Position numbers and translations under genes: made by a program. A model generated the notes under the pieces. That model searched no databases, had not been told where the DNA came from, and saw only the letters and a list, made by a program, of their open reading frames with translations. DNA of 64,000 bases from Pseudoalteromonas xiamenensis (lineage in GTDB: Bacteria > Pseudomonadota > Gammaproteobacteria > Enterobacterales > Alteromonadaceae): the NCBI RefSeq assembly GCF_030994125.1, contig NZ_CP099917.1, positions 3,208,001-3,272,000 of the forward strand, read 5' to 3'. How positions within the stretch are numbered: position 1 is the first letter of the stretch; every line of letters begins with the position of its first letter. This document shows, in pieces, positions 19,769 through 28,078 of the stretch.

Positions 19769-20881
19769 TTGAAGATTTTATTAATCATTATTTTTCTTGC
19801 GTTGTTGCCAGTAACTTGGGTAAGTGCAAATCAATTGGGAACGACATTTACAATTCACTCTAAGCACTTAAATGAAGAAAGGAAAATTGTAGTGTCACTG
19901 CCATCCAACTATAAAGATGAGCCATTTTATAAGTTTCCGGTCTTGTATTTAACCGATGCTAGTAGTCAACTAGACCATACTGCTAGCATGATCCATTACT
20001 TATCAGATGGTATCAGTCCAATGATTGTGGTTGGCATCTTTACCCCAGACCGCTGGAACGAGTTAAAGCCCTTTACTCGAGACAAACAACCTAACCCAAA
20101 AGCAGAAAGCTTAAGAAAGTTTATTGTGGAAGAGGTGAAGGGGTTTATTAACAAAAATTATCGGACGCTTGATTATTCTATTTTTGCAGGGCATTCGTTA
20201 GGCGGCTCTTTCGCGATCAATGCATATATTAAAGATGCAACAGACTTTGATGTTTTTTTCGCTCTAGCCCCCAATTTTGCAATGGGTAATGAAGTGATGT
20301 TTGAGCAGTTACCTAATGCGTTTGCTCACCAAAAGCAGCCTAAAGTGTATTTTCAATTTGAGGGGGTTACCCCGTTTACAACGCCGATTAACAGCTATGC
20401 TCGTTTAAATACTATGTTGCTTAAATACCCACTTTTAAAAACGACTCATAAGGTACAACTTTTTGAAAATGAAGATCATATGACGATACCCCATATCGGC
20501 TTATACCGTGGGTTAACAGAGATCTATAAAGATTGGTTTTTATACATTCCTTCTATAGTGGAAGATAAAAAGGCCATTAAAAATCATTTTCAGGGGCTAT
20601 CAAAGCGAATTGGATATCAGGTGAACCCGACGGAGTCTTACTTTAGAGATTTAATTGGTGCGATGATTAGCATGGAGCATATTGATACCGCTGCATATGC
20701 TGCAGAAATGGCAAAAGAATTTTACCCAGAGTCACATTTTAGCTACGTGTTATTAGCTGATGTAGCGCATGCGAAAAAGAATGCTACTCAAGAAGCGAAG
20801 TGGCTTAAAAAAGCGATAATGCTATCCTCTCACGATGTTGAGAGGCAGAGCCAATATCAAAAAAGGCTGGCTAGCTTATAA
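19769..20881 (+). CDS. Secreted alpha/beta-hydrolase, esterase (PF00756-like)
   Basis: 370 residues from a TTG at 19769, chosen because AAGGGA lies eight bases before it and a clean signal peptide follows (KILLIIIFLALLPVTWVSA). A GTG at 19736 has no ribosome site. The nucleophile elbow is GHSLGG (Ser about 143). A downstream His in ENEDHMTIPHIG and acidic residues complete a plausible triad. This is the Fes/IroE/EstD-like esterase family, acting on siderophores or other esters. The C-terminal 100 residues look helical and TPR-like. Divergent from the CadC-like regulator. Confidence 0.8.
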   Translation: MKILLIIIFLALLPVTWVSANQLGTTFTIHSKHLNEERKIVVSLPSNYKDEPFYKFPVLYLTDASSQLDHTASMIHYLSDGISPMIVVGIFTPDRWNELKPFTRDKQPNPKAESLRKFIVEEVKGFINKNYRTLDYSIFAGHSLGGSFAINAYIKDATDFDVFFALAPNFAMGNEVMFEQLPNAFAHQKQPKVYFQFEGVTPFTTPINSYARLNTMLLKYPLLKTTHKVQLFENEDHMTIPHIGLYRGLTEIYKDWFLYIPSIVEDKKAIKNHFQGLSKRIGYQVNPTESYFRDLIGAMISMEHIDTAAYAAEMAKEFYPESHFSYVLLADVAHAKKNATQEAKWLKKAIMLSSHDVERQSQYQKRLASL

Positions 20882-20908
20882 ATAAGTGTCATTAATATGC
20901 TTTACGAA

Positions 20909-20931
20909 GAAGAGCAGGGAGCCTGCTCTTC
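20909..20931 (+). terminator. Strong hairpin after the esterase gene
   Basis: A ten-base perfect stem GAAGAGCAGG/CCTGCTCTTC with a three-base loop, 27 bp past the stop. The T tract is weak, so termination is likely but not classical. Confidence 0.5.
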
Positions 20932-20999
20932 ATGTTGACTTTATTTATAAACCTTGAGTCGTTTAAAGGAAAAGTAATGTCGAGTTATATAGTAACTAA

Positions 21000-21632
21000 T
21001 TACTCTGTCTTCTCTTTAAACTCGCACAAGTCTTCAATCAAACATGCTCCGCATTTGGGTTTTCTTGCGGTACACACATAACGACCATGCAGGATCAGCC
21101 AATGGTGTACGTCGACTTTAAATTCCTTCGGTACGACTTTATCGAGTTTTTCTTCAACCGCAACGACGTCTTTGCCCATAGCAAATTTGGTGCGGTTTGA
21201 AACGCGGAAGATATGTGTATCTACGGCGATGGTCGGCCAACCGAAGGCACAGTTAAGGACCACGTTGGCCGTTTTACGACCAACGCCAGGAAGCGCTTCG
21301 AGCGCTTCGCGATTTTCAGGTACTTCAGAGTTGTGTTGCTCGACTAGAATTTGTGAGAGTTTCACGACATTATTGGCTTTCGAATTAAATAAGCCGATGG
21401 TTTTGATGTACTCCTTAAGACCCTCAACACCCAGCGCGACGATTGCTTCAGGGGTATTTGCGACAGGAAAGAGCTTTCTTGTCGCTTTGTTGACACTTAC
21501 GTCCGTTGCTTGTGCAGATAAGGTAACCGCAACCAACAATTCAAAAGGTGAGGTATATTCTAGCTCAGTTTCAGGATTTGGGTTTTCATCTCTGAGACGC
21601 GTTAGGATCTCGATTCTTTTGTCTTTATTCAC
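21000..21632 (-). CDS. nth: Endonuclease III
   Basis: 210 residues. It is a DNA glycosylase/AP lyase that removes oxidised pyrimidines. It has the HhH motif LPGVGRKTANVVLNCAFG with the catalytic Lys, the GPD-like Asp in TIAVDTHIFR and the [4Fe-4S] loop CTARKPKCGACLIEDLC. Its start follows rnfE by 9 bp, the usual rnf-nth order. The last 250 bp or so are duplicated at 17362-17608 as a diverged fragment, so this gene may be a mosaic whose 3' part came with the intervening cassette. It is intact and full length. Confidence 0.96.
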   Translation of the reverse strand: MNKDKRIEILTRLRDENPNPETELEYTSPFELLVAVTLSAQATDVSVNKATRKLFPVANTPEAIVALGVEGLKEYIKTIGLFNSKANNVVKLSQILVEQHNSEVPENREALEALPGVGRKTANVVLNCAFGWPTIAVDTHIFRVSNRTKFAMGKDVVAVEEKLDKVVPKEFKVDVHHWLILHGRYVCTARKPKCGACLIEDLCEFKEKTE

Positions 21633-21641
21633 GGCGTTACC

Positions 21642-22337
21642 TTAACTTAAACTCGTCACCCGGGCTCTTGGTGCTTTTTCTACTTCTGCTTGCGCTAATT
21701 GTGCCTTTTGTTTGGCGTCGTAAATATTCTTTAGAGCGATTAATAAACCTAAACCCAAAAATGCACCCGGTGGCAAAATAGCGACAAGAAGCTGATTGTC
21801 AAAATGCAACACTTCGATACGTAGCACAGTTGCCCAGTCTCCTAATAACAGGTTAGCGCCATCAAAAAGGGTACCTTGACCAATCAGCTCGCGCATACCA
21901 CCCAGTACAAATAGTACGGCAGTAAAACCAAGCCCCATCATGAAGCCGTCCAGAGCAGAAAGCGGCGCCGTATTCTTAGACGCAAACGCTTCAGCACGGC
22001 CAATAATGACGCAGTTTGTCACGATCAGTGGGATAAAAATACCTAACGATTGATATAGGCCAAACGTATAGGCATTCATGAGAAGTTGAACTACCGTAAC
22101 GAAAGCAGCAATGATCATCACGAAAACAGGAATACGAATGTCTTTAGGTACCCAATTTCGTACAAGTGACACCGTTAGGTTGGAACCGATGAGCACTAAC
22201 ATTGTTGCGAAGCCAAGGCCTAAAGCATTTGTTACGGTTGAGGTAACTGCCAGCAACGGGCACAAACCTAAAAGTTGCACAAGAGCTGGGTTATTTTTCC
22301 AAAGCCCTTCTTTGATGATGGAATTGACATCACTCAT
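21642..22337 (-). CDS. rnfE: Rnf electron-transport complex subunit RnfE (RsxE)
   Basis: 231 residues from the ATG at 22337. A longer in-frame extension upstream overlaps rnfG and was rejected because RnfE begins near [29 protein letters not shown]. About six membrane helices, homologous to RnfA, forming the inner-membrane core that couples ferredoxin/NADH electron transfer to ion movement. The start overlaps rnfG by eight bases. It is the last rnf gene before nth. Confidence 0.95.
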   Translation of the reverse strand: MSDVNSIIKEGLWKNNPALVQLLGLCPLLAVTSTVTNALGLGFATMLVLIGSNLTVSLVRNWVPKDIRIPVFVMIIAAFVTVVQLLMNAYTFGLYQSLGIFIPLIVTNCVIIGRAEAFASKNTAPLSALDGFMMGLGFTAVLFVLGGMRELIGQGTLFDGANLLLGDWATVLRIEVLHFDNQLLVAILPPGAFLGLGLLIALKNIYDAKQKAQLAQAEVEKAPRARVTSLS

Positions 22338-22971
22338 GCGATTCTCCTTTACAGGCATTAGGGGCATTGAATATGCGTTCGAAGTTTGCTGTACCAAACC
22401 AGCTTGCAGCGGACACTGAATTGACCACTGCTCGCGGTGTGATAGTCGCGCCTGTAAACTGGTCGAAACGTCCACCATCGCGCTTAACTTTAAACTGCGG
22501 GTCGTTTTCTTTGGTGATTTGAGTGTTGGCGAAACTTAAAATCCATGGTGATTTAGTGAGCTCGACTTTGTCACCCAGTCCGGGAGTTTCGGCGTGTTGC
22601 GTGACTCGCACCCCTGAAACGTTGCCGCTTTTATCAATTGCGGTGATCATCTCGATATTGCCGTTATAGCCTTTCATCGTTTTGTGCTGAATGACCAAAG
22701 CAGAAGGCATACCGTTGAGCGTTGCTCGATAAATCGTCATGGATTCTTTAGGCGAAAGGCTTTTATCGTTCACCACAACACAGTTTTCGGTTAACGCATT
22801 GTCGTAACTGCCAGCAGGCAATACTTCAGCAAGAAGCGCAACCAATTGCTGTTGGCTTTGCTTTGCAATACGATCTTTTGTTAGCTCATTAACGAGTGCA
22901 ACGGAAGCCGTAGTGGCTAGGGCAAAAGCCATTAAGATCAGACCATTTTTGGACATGGAATTAAAAATCAT
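22330..22971 (-). CDS. rnfG: Rnf complex subunit RnfG (RsxG)
   Basis: 213 residues. One N-terminal membrane helix (about 9-28) and a periplasmic FMN-binding domain. The covalent flavin site is the second Thr of [11 protein letters not shown] near residue 185. GGAGG precedes the start, which overlaps the rnfD stop by four bases. In the family it carries electrons through a covalently bound FMN on the outer face. Confidence 0.95.
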   Translation of the reverse strand: MIFNSMSKNGLILMAFALATTASVALVNELTKDRIAKQSQQQLVALLAEVLPAGSYDNALTENCVVVNDKSLSPKESMTIYRATLNGMPSALVIQHKTMKGYNGNIEMITAIDKSGNVSGVRVTQHAETPGLGDKVELTKSPWILSFANTQITKENDPQFKVKRDGGRFDQFTGATITPRAVVNSVSAASWFGTANFERIFNAPNACKGESHE

Positions 22972-24029
22972 GATGCTTTACCTCCATGACCATAAACGCG
23001 TGGTTGAGTGTAATGATCAATTAATGGTACAGCCATATTCATGATTAACACTGAAAAGGCAATCGCGTCAGGATAACCACCATGACTTCTAATTAAATAC
23101 GTCAGCAATCCTATTCCGGCCCCATAAATTAATCGGCCTTTATTGGTTGTACAGGCAGAAACAGGGTCTGTGGCGATAAAGAATGCACCTAACATGGTTG
23201 CACCGCTTAAAAGATGAAATACCGAGCCCGGTTCCTGTCCAGGCACGATTAGATAACCAATGGCGCTACATACCCCGAGTGACAACAAGATGGCGACAGG
23301 AATATGCCAGTTGATAATTTTACGAACCAATAGGAAGATGCCGCCAGCCAAGAAAGCGATGTTTACCCATTGCCAGCCGAGTCCTGCATAGGTATCAAAA
23401 ACAGGAGAAGTCATCGCTTCTGAAACGGTTTTTCCGGCATCAACGGCATGTTTAATGCCATCAAGTGGTGTTGCCATCGTCGTTCCGTCAATGGTCATTC
23501 GTAAGCTCTCAAGGGAAGCTCCTGTTAATGCATGCTCCAAAAAAATGGCGCTTGTTACATTCACCAAAGACAATGGGTTTGCAAGGAGAGATTCGACAGG
23601 AGACCATGCGGTCATCTGAACAGGAAACGAAATAAGTAACAATACGTACGCAGCCATTGCAGGGTTAAAAAGGTTAAAACCAAGACCTCCGTACAATTGC
23701 TTGACCATCACTATGGCAAATAGACAGCCAATTACAATGATCCACCAAGGTGATAGGGGCGGAATACTTATGGCGAGCAGAACACCAGTCAGCCAAGCAC
23801 TGCCATCTTTTAACGTCGCAGCGATAGGTTTGTTGCGTAGTTTCAAAGTGGCCGCTTCAGCAATAGAGACGGTAACTAATGCTAAAATAAGTTGGACAAG
23901 CACGCCAAACCCAAAGAAGTAGACTTGCGCGAGAACACCAGGAATACAGGCTGCAATTACAGTCATCATCAATCGACTGAGCGATTTATGGCTATGATTG
24001 TGGGGAGAAGAAGCCATTGTTAACATCAT
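22968..24029 (-). CDS. rnfD: Rnf complex subunit RnfD (RsxD)
   Basis: 353 residues with about ten membrane helices. The flavinylation motif is LLSGATMLGAFFIATDPVSA (Thr near residue 270-275). The start at 24029 overlaps the rnfC stop by four bases; an alternative ATG lies four codons in. It pairs with RnfG in transmembrane electron flow. Confidence 0.95.
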   Translation of the reverse strand: MMLTMASSPHNHSHKSLSRLMMTVIAACIPGVLAQVYFFGFGVLVQLILALVTVSIAEAATLKLRNKPIAATLKDGSAWLTGVLLAISIPPLSPWWIIVIGCLFAIVMVKQLYGGLGFNLFNPAMAAYVLLLISFPVQMTAWSPVESLLANPLSLVNVTSAIFLEHALTGASLESLRMTIDGTTMATPLDGIKHAVDAGKTVSEAMTSPVFDTYAGLGWQWVNIAFLAGGIFLLVRKIINWHIPVAILLSLGVCSAIGYLIVPGQEPGSVFHLLSGATMLGAFFIATDPVSACTTNKGRLIYGAGIGLLTYLIRSHGGYPDAIAFSVLIMNMAVPLIDHYTQPRVYGHGGKAS

Positions 24030-26701
24030 GATGGTTCATTTCCTTCTTCGTTCGATTCATTTTCTTTAGCAGCCTTTTTAGCTTTTGCGCGTGCTATCGC
24101 CGCAGCTACAGCCGCTTTACGCTTGTCGTCTGCTGACGTTTCTGCAAGTTCTCTATGTGCAGTAGTTAAGTCGTCAGACTTAGTCTCGACAGGAGCATGT
24201 TCTTTCTCAGCTTGCGCCGCTTTCTTGGCTTTTGCACGGGCAATTGCCGCAGCGACAGCGGCTTTACGCTTATCGTCTGCTGACGTTTCTACTGATGCTT
24301 CATGTGAAATGACGTCGTCAGACTCAGTCGCTACAGGACCTTGTTCAGTCTCAGCTTGCGCTGCTTTCTTGGCTTTTGCACGGGCAATTGCTGCAGAGAC
24401 GGCGGCTTTACGCTTATCGTCTGCTGACGTTTCTACTGATGCTTCATGTGAAATGACGTCGTCAGACTCAGTCGCTACAGGACCTTGTTCAGTCTCAGCT
24501 TGCGCTGCTTTCTTGGCTTTTGCACGGGCAATTGCCGCAGCGACGGCGGCTTTACGCTTATCATTTGCTGACGTCTCTACTGATGTTTCATGAGAAATAC
24601 CGTCGTCAGACTCAGCCTCTACATGACCTTGTTCCGCTTCAGCTTGCGCTGCTTTTTTGGCTTTCGCGCGAGCAATTGCAGCGGCGACCGCGGCTTTACG
24701 TTTGTCGTCTGTAGGCGCTACTGTCGGTTCTTCACCAGTAGAAGTTACATCGGCAGACTCAGCCTCAACACGACCTTGTTCCGCTTCAGCTTGCGCTGCT
24801 TTTTTGGCTTTTGCTCGGGCAATCGCCGCAGCAACGGAAGCTTTACGCTTATCGTCTGCAGACGTTTCTACTGATGCTTCAAGAGAAATGGCGTCGTCAG
24901 ACTCAGACTCTACACGACCTTGTTCCGCCTCTGCTTGAGCCGCTTTCTTTGCTTTTGCTCGCGCAATGGCTGCTGCTACCGCATCTTTCTTCGAATCGCT
25001 TCCAGATTCAGACGGAGCATTTTCTGTTTGAGCCGACTTTTCTTCTTTGTATTTACGAGCCTGTTCTTTTCGGCGTTCTCGCTCGAGAGCAACTTCACTA
25101 TTATCAGGTAATAGTTCACCACCTTCCTCGGCTTTTTTGGCTTTGGCGCGGGCAATGGCTGCGGCAACAGCGTCTTTATCCTTAGGTGCTGACTTCACAC
25201 GTGAAAGGGCATCGGCCACTTTCTGCTTCTCTTCCGCTGATTTAATATTACTTTCGGCAGCACGTTTATGACGATTTTGGCGTTCTTCCATTTCGCGTTC
25301 TAAACGTTCTTTGCGTAATTCGAAGCGGACTTTAGCTCGTTCCGATTTTACCTGTTCAATCTTCTGTTCACGTATTTCTGCTTTCGCTACACGATAATAT
25401 TGGACTAGTGGGATCTCACTTGGGCACACGTATGAACATGCACCACATTCAATACAATCAAAGAGATTGTATTGTTCTAACTTGTCGTATTCTTTGCCTT
25501 TCGCTAACCATTGAAGTTGTTGAGGAAGTAACGTTTGAGGACAGGCATCGGCACAGGCGCTACAGCGAATACAGGCCTTTTCATCACCGGGTTCAGCCAG
25601 TTCTAGAGAATCAGGTGCAAGAATACAGTTGGTTGTTTTAACAACCGGAATACGCACAGTTGGAAGCGTAAAACCCATCATCGGGCCGCCCATGATCACG
25701 CGCTGATCTGATACCGGCGTGAATCCTTGAACGTCTAGCAAGTGTTTTATTTCTGTGCCAAGCAAAGCCCAAACGTTGCCTTTACGGGTAATCGTATTGC
25801 CGGTAATCGTTACTACGCGCTCTAAAAGAGGTTTTCCATTGATAACTGCGTCATGTACGGCGTAAAGTGTACCGACATTTTGAACAATAACCCCAATATC
25901 CGCAGGAATTCCCTGACTTGGTACTTCCTTCGAGGTCAAGACCTTAATTAATTGCTTTTCGCCGCCAGACGGGTATTTCGTCGGAATACTGCGCACCAAA
26001 ATAGCGTCATTGTGTGCGGCCGCTTGTTGCATCGCGAGTAGGGCATCAGGCTTGTTATCTTCAATGCCAACAATCACACGCTCAGGCGACAAGACAAATT
26101 GCATGATTTCGATACCGCTAACGATTTCAGCGGCATGCTCTCGCATCAAACGATCATCCGCCGTGATGTAGGGTTCACATTCCACGCCATTCACAATCAA
26201 ATAGTCGATTTTTGCGTGAGTATCGGCTTTGACGTAGGTTGGGAAACCTGCACCACCCATTCCCGCAACACCTGCGTTATGAATGATGTCAACTAACGTC
26301 TTTTTATCGATTTGCTGGTAGTTGCTGTTTGTTTGAAGCGCGGCCCATTCATCTTTACCATCGGGCTTTAAAATAATACTGAGCTCAGGTAGTGCAGATG
26401 GATGCGCACTGGGGGCCGTTGTAATGTCTTCAATCGTACCAGATGTTGGCGCGTGTACTGGTAATGACCAATTCGCTTGAATCGCAGTGAGTGGCTGCCC
26501 TTTTAAAACGGCTTCGCCTTTTTTTACAAGCAAGACACCATTCGCACCGATATGCTGCTTAATAGGAATGACCAGTTTCTCTGGTAAAGGCAAACGTGCA
26601 ATCGCGGTTGTATTCGAAATAGACTTTTGCTCAGGAGGGTGAATACCGCCAGGAAATTGCCAAAGCGTACCACGTTCAATTTGTTCAAGTAATGAATCCA
26701 C
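24026..26701 (-). CDS. rnfC: Rnf complex subunit RnfC (RsxC) with expanded repeat tail
   Basis: 891 residues, longer than E. coli RsxC (about 740). Residues 1-370 contain the flavin/NADH-binding part (GAGFPTYVK, VECEPYITADDRLM), and two [4Fe-4S] motifs follow (CIRCSACADACP and CIECGACSYVCP near 380-430). After a charged coiled-coil segment, the tail has eight copies of VAAAIARAKAKKA spaced by acidic linkers (VESESDDAISLEASVET type). The DNA of the tail (about 24060-25180) is a set of near-identical repeats of roughly 150 bp and so is prone to copy-number change. It overlaps rnfD and starts 9 bp after rnfB. Confidence 0.95.
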   Translation of the reverse strand: MDSLLEQIERGTLWQFPGGIHPPEQKSISNTTAIARLPLPEKLVIPIKQHIGANGVLLVKKGEAVLKGQPLTAIQANWSLPVHAPTSGTIEDITTAPSAHPSALPELSIILKPDGKDEWAALQTNSNYQQIDKKTLVDIIHNAGVAGMGGAGFPTYVKADTHAKIDYLIVNGVECEPYITADDRLMREHAAEIVSGIEIMQFVLSPERVIVGIEDNKPDALLAMQQAAAHNDAILVRSIPTKYPSGGEKQLIKVLTSKEVPSQGIPADIGVIVQNVGTLYAVHDAVINGKPLLERVVTITGNTITRKGNVWALLGTEIKHLLDVQGFTPVSDQRVIMGGPMMGFTLPTVRIPVVKTTNCILAPDSLELAEPGDEKACIRCSACADACPQTLLPQQLQWLAKGKEYDKLEQYNLFDCIECGACSYVCPSEIPLVQYYRVAKAEIREQKIEQVKSERAKVRFELRKERLEREMEERQNRHKRAAESNIKSAEEKQKVADALSRVKSAPKDKDAVAAAIARAKAKKAEEGGELLPDNSEVALERERRKEQARKYKEEKSAQTENAPSESGSDSKKDAVAAAIARAKAKKAAQAEAEQGRVESESDDAISLEASVETSADDKRKASVAAAIARAKAKKAAQAEAEQGRVEAESADVTSTGEEPTVAPTDDKRKAAVAAAIARAKAKKAAQAEAEQGHVEAESDDGISHETSVETSANDKRKAAVAAAIARAKAKKAAQAETEQGPVATESDDVISHEASVETSADDKRKAAVSAAIARAKAKKAAQAETEQGPVATESDDVISHEASVETSADDKRKAAVAAAIARAKAKKAAQAEKEHAPVETKSDDLTTAHRELAETSADDKRKAAVAAAIARAKAKKAAKENESNEEGNEPS
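24060..25180 (-). repeat. Intragenic tandem repeats encoding the Ala/Lys-rich RnfC tail
   Basis: Eight repeats with the core AAIARAKAKKA. Copies 5 and 6 (about 24300-24540) are almost identical at the DNA level over more than 130 bp. The antisense strand is open for long stretches only because of this biased composition. Confidence 0.85.
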
Positions 26702-26710
26702 TTAAACCTC

Positions 26711-27265
26711 TTAGTCTATCTGAGTAACAGGAATGGCATTTAGTTGCCATTTCCAATTTTGTTTGGTTTCTGCAACCGGGATCATATCGATACAGTCAAC
26801 AGGGCATGGATCAACGCACAGATCACATCCAGTACATTCATCCGCCAAAATCGTATGCATTTGACGTGTGGCGCCGACGATAGCGTCAACAGGACATGCT
26901 TGGATACATTTAGTGCAGCCAATACATTCATCTTCACGAATGTAGGCAACTTTTTTAACGGGTTCTGAGGCCTCGCCACCGGCAAGTGGTTTCGCTTCGA
27001 CACCCATAAGATCTGCGAGCTTTTTAACTGTTGCTTCGCCGCCTGGAGGGCATTTATTGACGTCATCTCCATTCGAGATGGCTTCAGCATACGGACGACA
27101 ACCAGGGTAACCACATTGGCCACATTGAGTTTGTGGTAAAATAGCATCAATCTGATCAACAATCGGACTGCTTTCAACCTTGTATTTTATTGCTGCGTAG
27201 CCAAGAAGTAGCCCGAAGAATAGGGCTAAAAGACCAAGCGCAATTAACGCATACATCAATGTCAT
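26711..27265 (-). CDS. rnfB: Rnf complex subunit RnfB (RsxB)
   Basis: 184 residues. An N-terminal membrane helix (about 4-24), a [4Fe-4S] domain ([16 protein letters not shown]) and two ferredoxin clusters ([16 protein letters not shown] and [16 protein letters not shown]). In the family it accepts electrons at the cytoplasmic face. It starts one base after the rnfA stop. Confidence 0.96.
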   Translation of the reverse strand: MTLMYALIALGLLALFFGLLLGYAAIKYKVESSPIVDQIDAILPQTQCGQCGYPGCRPYAEAISNGDDVNKCPPGGEATVKKLADLMGVEAKPLAGGEASEPVKKVAYIREDECIGCTKCIQACPVDAIVGATRQMHTILADECTGCDLCVDPCPVDCIDMIPVAETKQNWKWQLNAIPVTQID

Positions 27266-27266
27266 A

Positions 27267-27848
27267 TTAGAATTTCACCAATCCAGAGAAGCCCATGAAA
27301 GCAAGTGACATAATGCCTGCAGTTATCATGGCAATAGACGCGCCCTTAAAGGGAACCGGTACGTCGGCTACAGTCAAGCGTTCACGCAATGCAGCAAACA
27401 AGACCAACACGAGGGAAAAACCAACGGCAGCCCCAAAACCATATAAAGCGGATTCGATAAACGTATGATCTTTTTTAATATTCAGAAGCGCAACGCCCAG
27501 TACCGCACAGTTGGTTGTGATCAGAGGTAAAAAAATCCCAAGCAGGCGATAAAGAGTAGGGCTGGTTTTTCGAACCACCATTTCAGTAAATTGAACAACC
27601 ACAGCAATAACCAAGATAAAGCTCATGGTCTGCAAAAATTCAAGCTCAAGTGGCTGTAAAATATAGCGGTTTACTAGGTAGCTACACACAGACGCAAGCG
27701 TCAGAACGAAAGTCGTTGCGAGAGACATACCAATTGCGGTATCCAATTTACTGGACACGCCCATAAACGGACACAATCCAAGAAATTGTACAAGTACAAA
27801 GTTGTTTACCAGTACGGTACCAACTAACAGGAGTAGATAATCACTCAT
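27267..27848 (-). CDS. rnfA: Rnf complex subunit RnfA (RsxA)
   Basis: 193 residues with six membrane helices. It has [17 protein letters not shown] and [15 protein letters not shown], which mirror RnfE ([29 protein letters not shown]). It is the first gene of rnfABCDGE-nth and has its own promoter about 40 bp upstream. Confidence 0.96.
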   Translation of the reverse strand: MSDYLLLLVGTVLVNNFVLVQFLGLCPFMGVSSKLDTAIGMSLATTFVLTLASVCSYLVNRYILQPLELEFLQTMSFILVIAVVVQFTEMVVRKTSPTLYRLLGIFLPLITTNCAVLGVALLNIKKDHTFIESALYGFGAAVGFSLVLVLFAALRERLTVADVPVPFKGASIAMITAGIMSLAFMGFSGLVKF

Positions 27849-27878
27849 TGTCGTCCCAAGCCATTTTAAAATCGAGGT

Positions 27879-27907
27879 ATTATCGCGGTTTCAGTTAATT
27901 TTAACAA
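27879..27907 (-). promoter_or_regulatory. Probable promoter of the rnf operon
   Basis: On the - strand, -35 TTGTTA (27902-27907), a 17-bp spacer and -10 GATAAT (27879-27884), about 30 bp before the rnfA start. Confidence 0.5.
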
Positions 27908-28052
27908 TAAATGAAGACGAGATCCCAACACTAATTCTCATTTAACCGCTGTTTTGGGTTCTTATATTTGCACAAATCGAATACTACAAGGGATAGCAGT
28001 GGGGAGAGGGCGACTGAACCGCATAGTTAGCGCTTTTTAAGTGTCATAAAAT

Positions 28053-28073
28053 AAAAAAGGAGCCTTAGCTCCC
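28053..28073 (-). terminator. Terminator of the GGDEF-EAL gene
   Basis: On the - strand, the stem GGGAGC/GCTCC followed by six T, just past the stop at 28079. Confidence 0.8.
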
Positions 28074-28078
28074 TCTTC

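Noticed and set aside
24123..25271. Several long + strand ORFs opposite rnfC
   Set aside because: They mirror the Ala/Lys-rich repeats of RnfC and share their period; none has its own signals.
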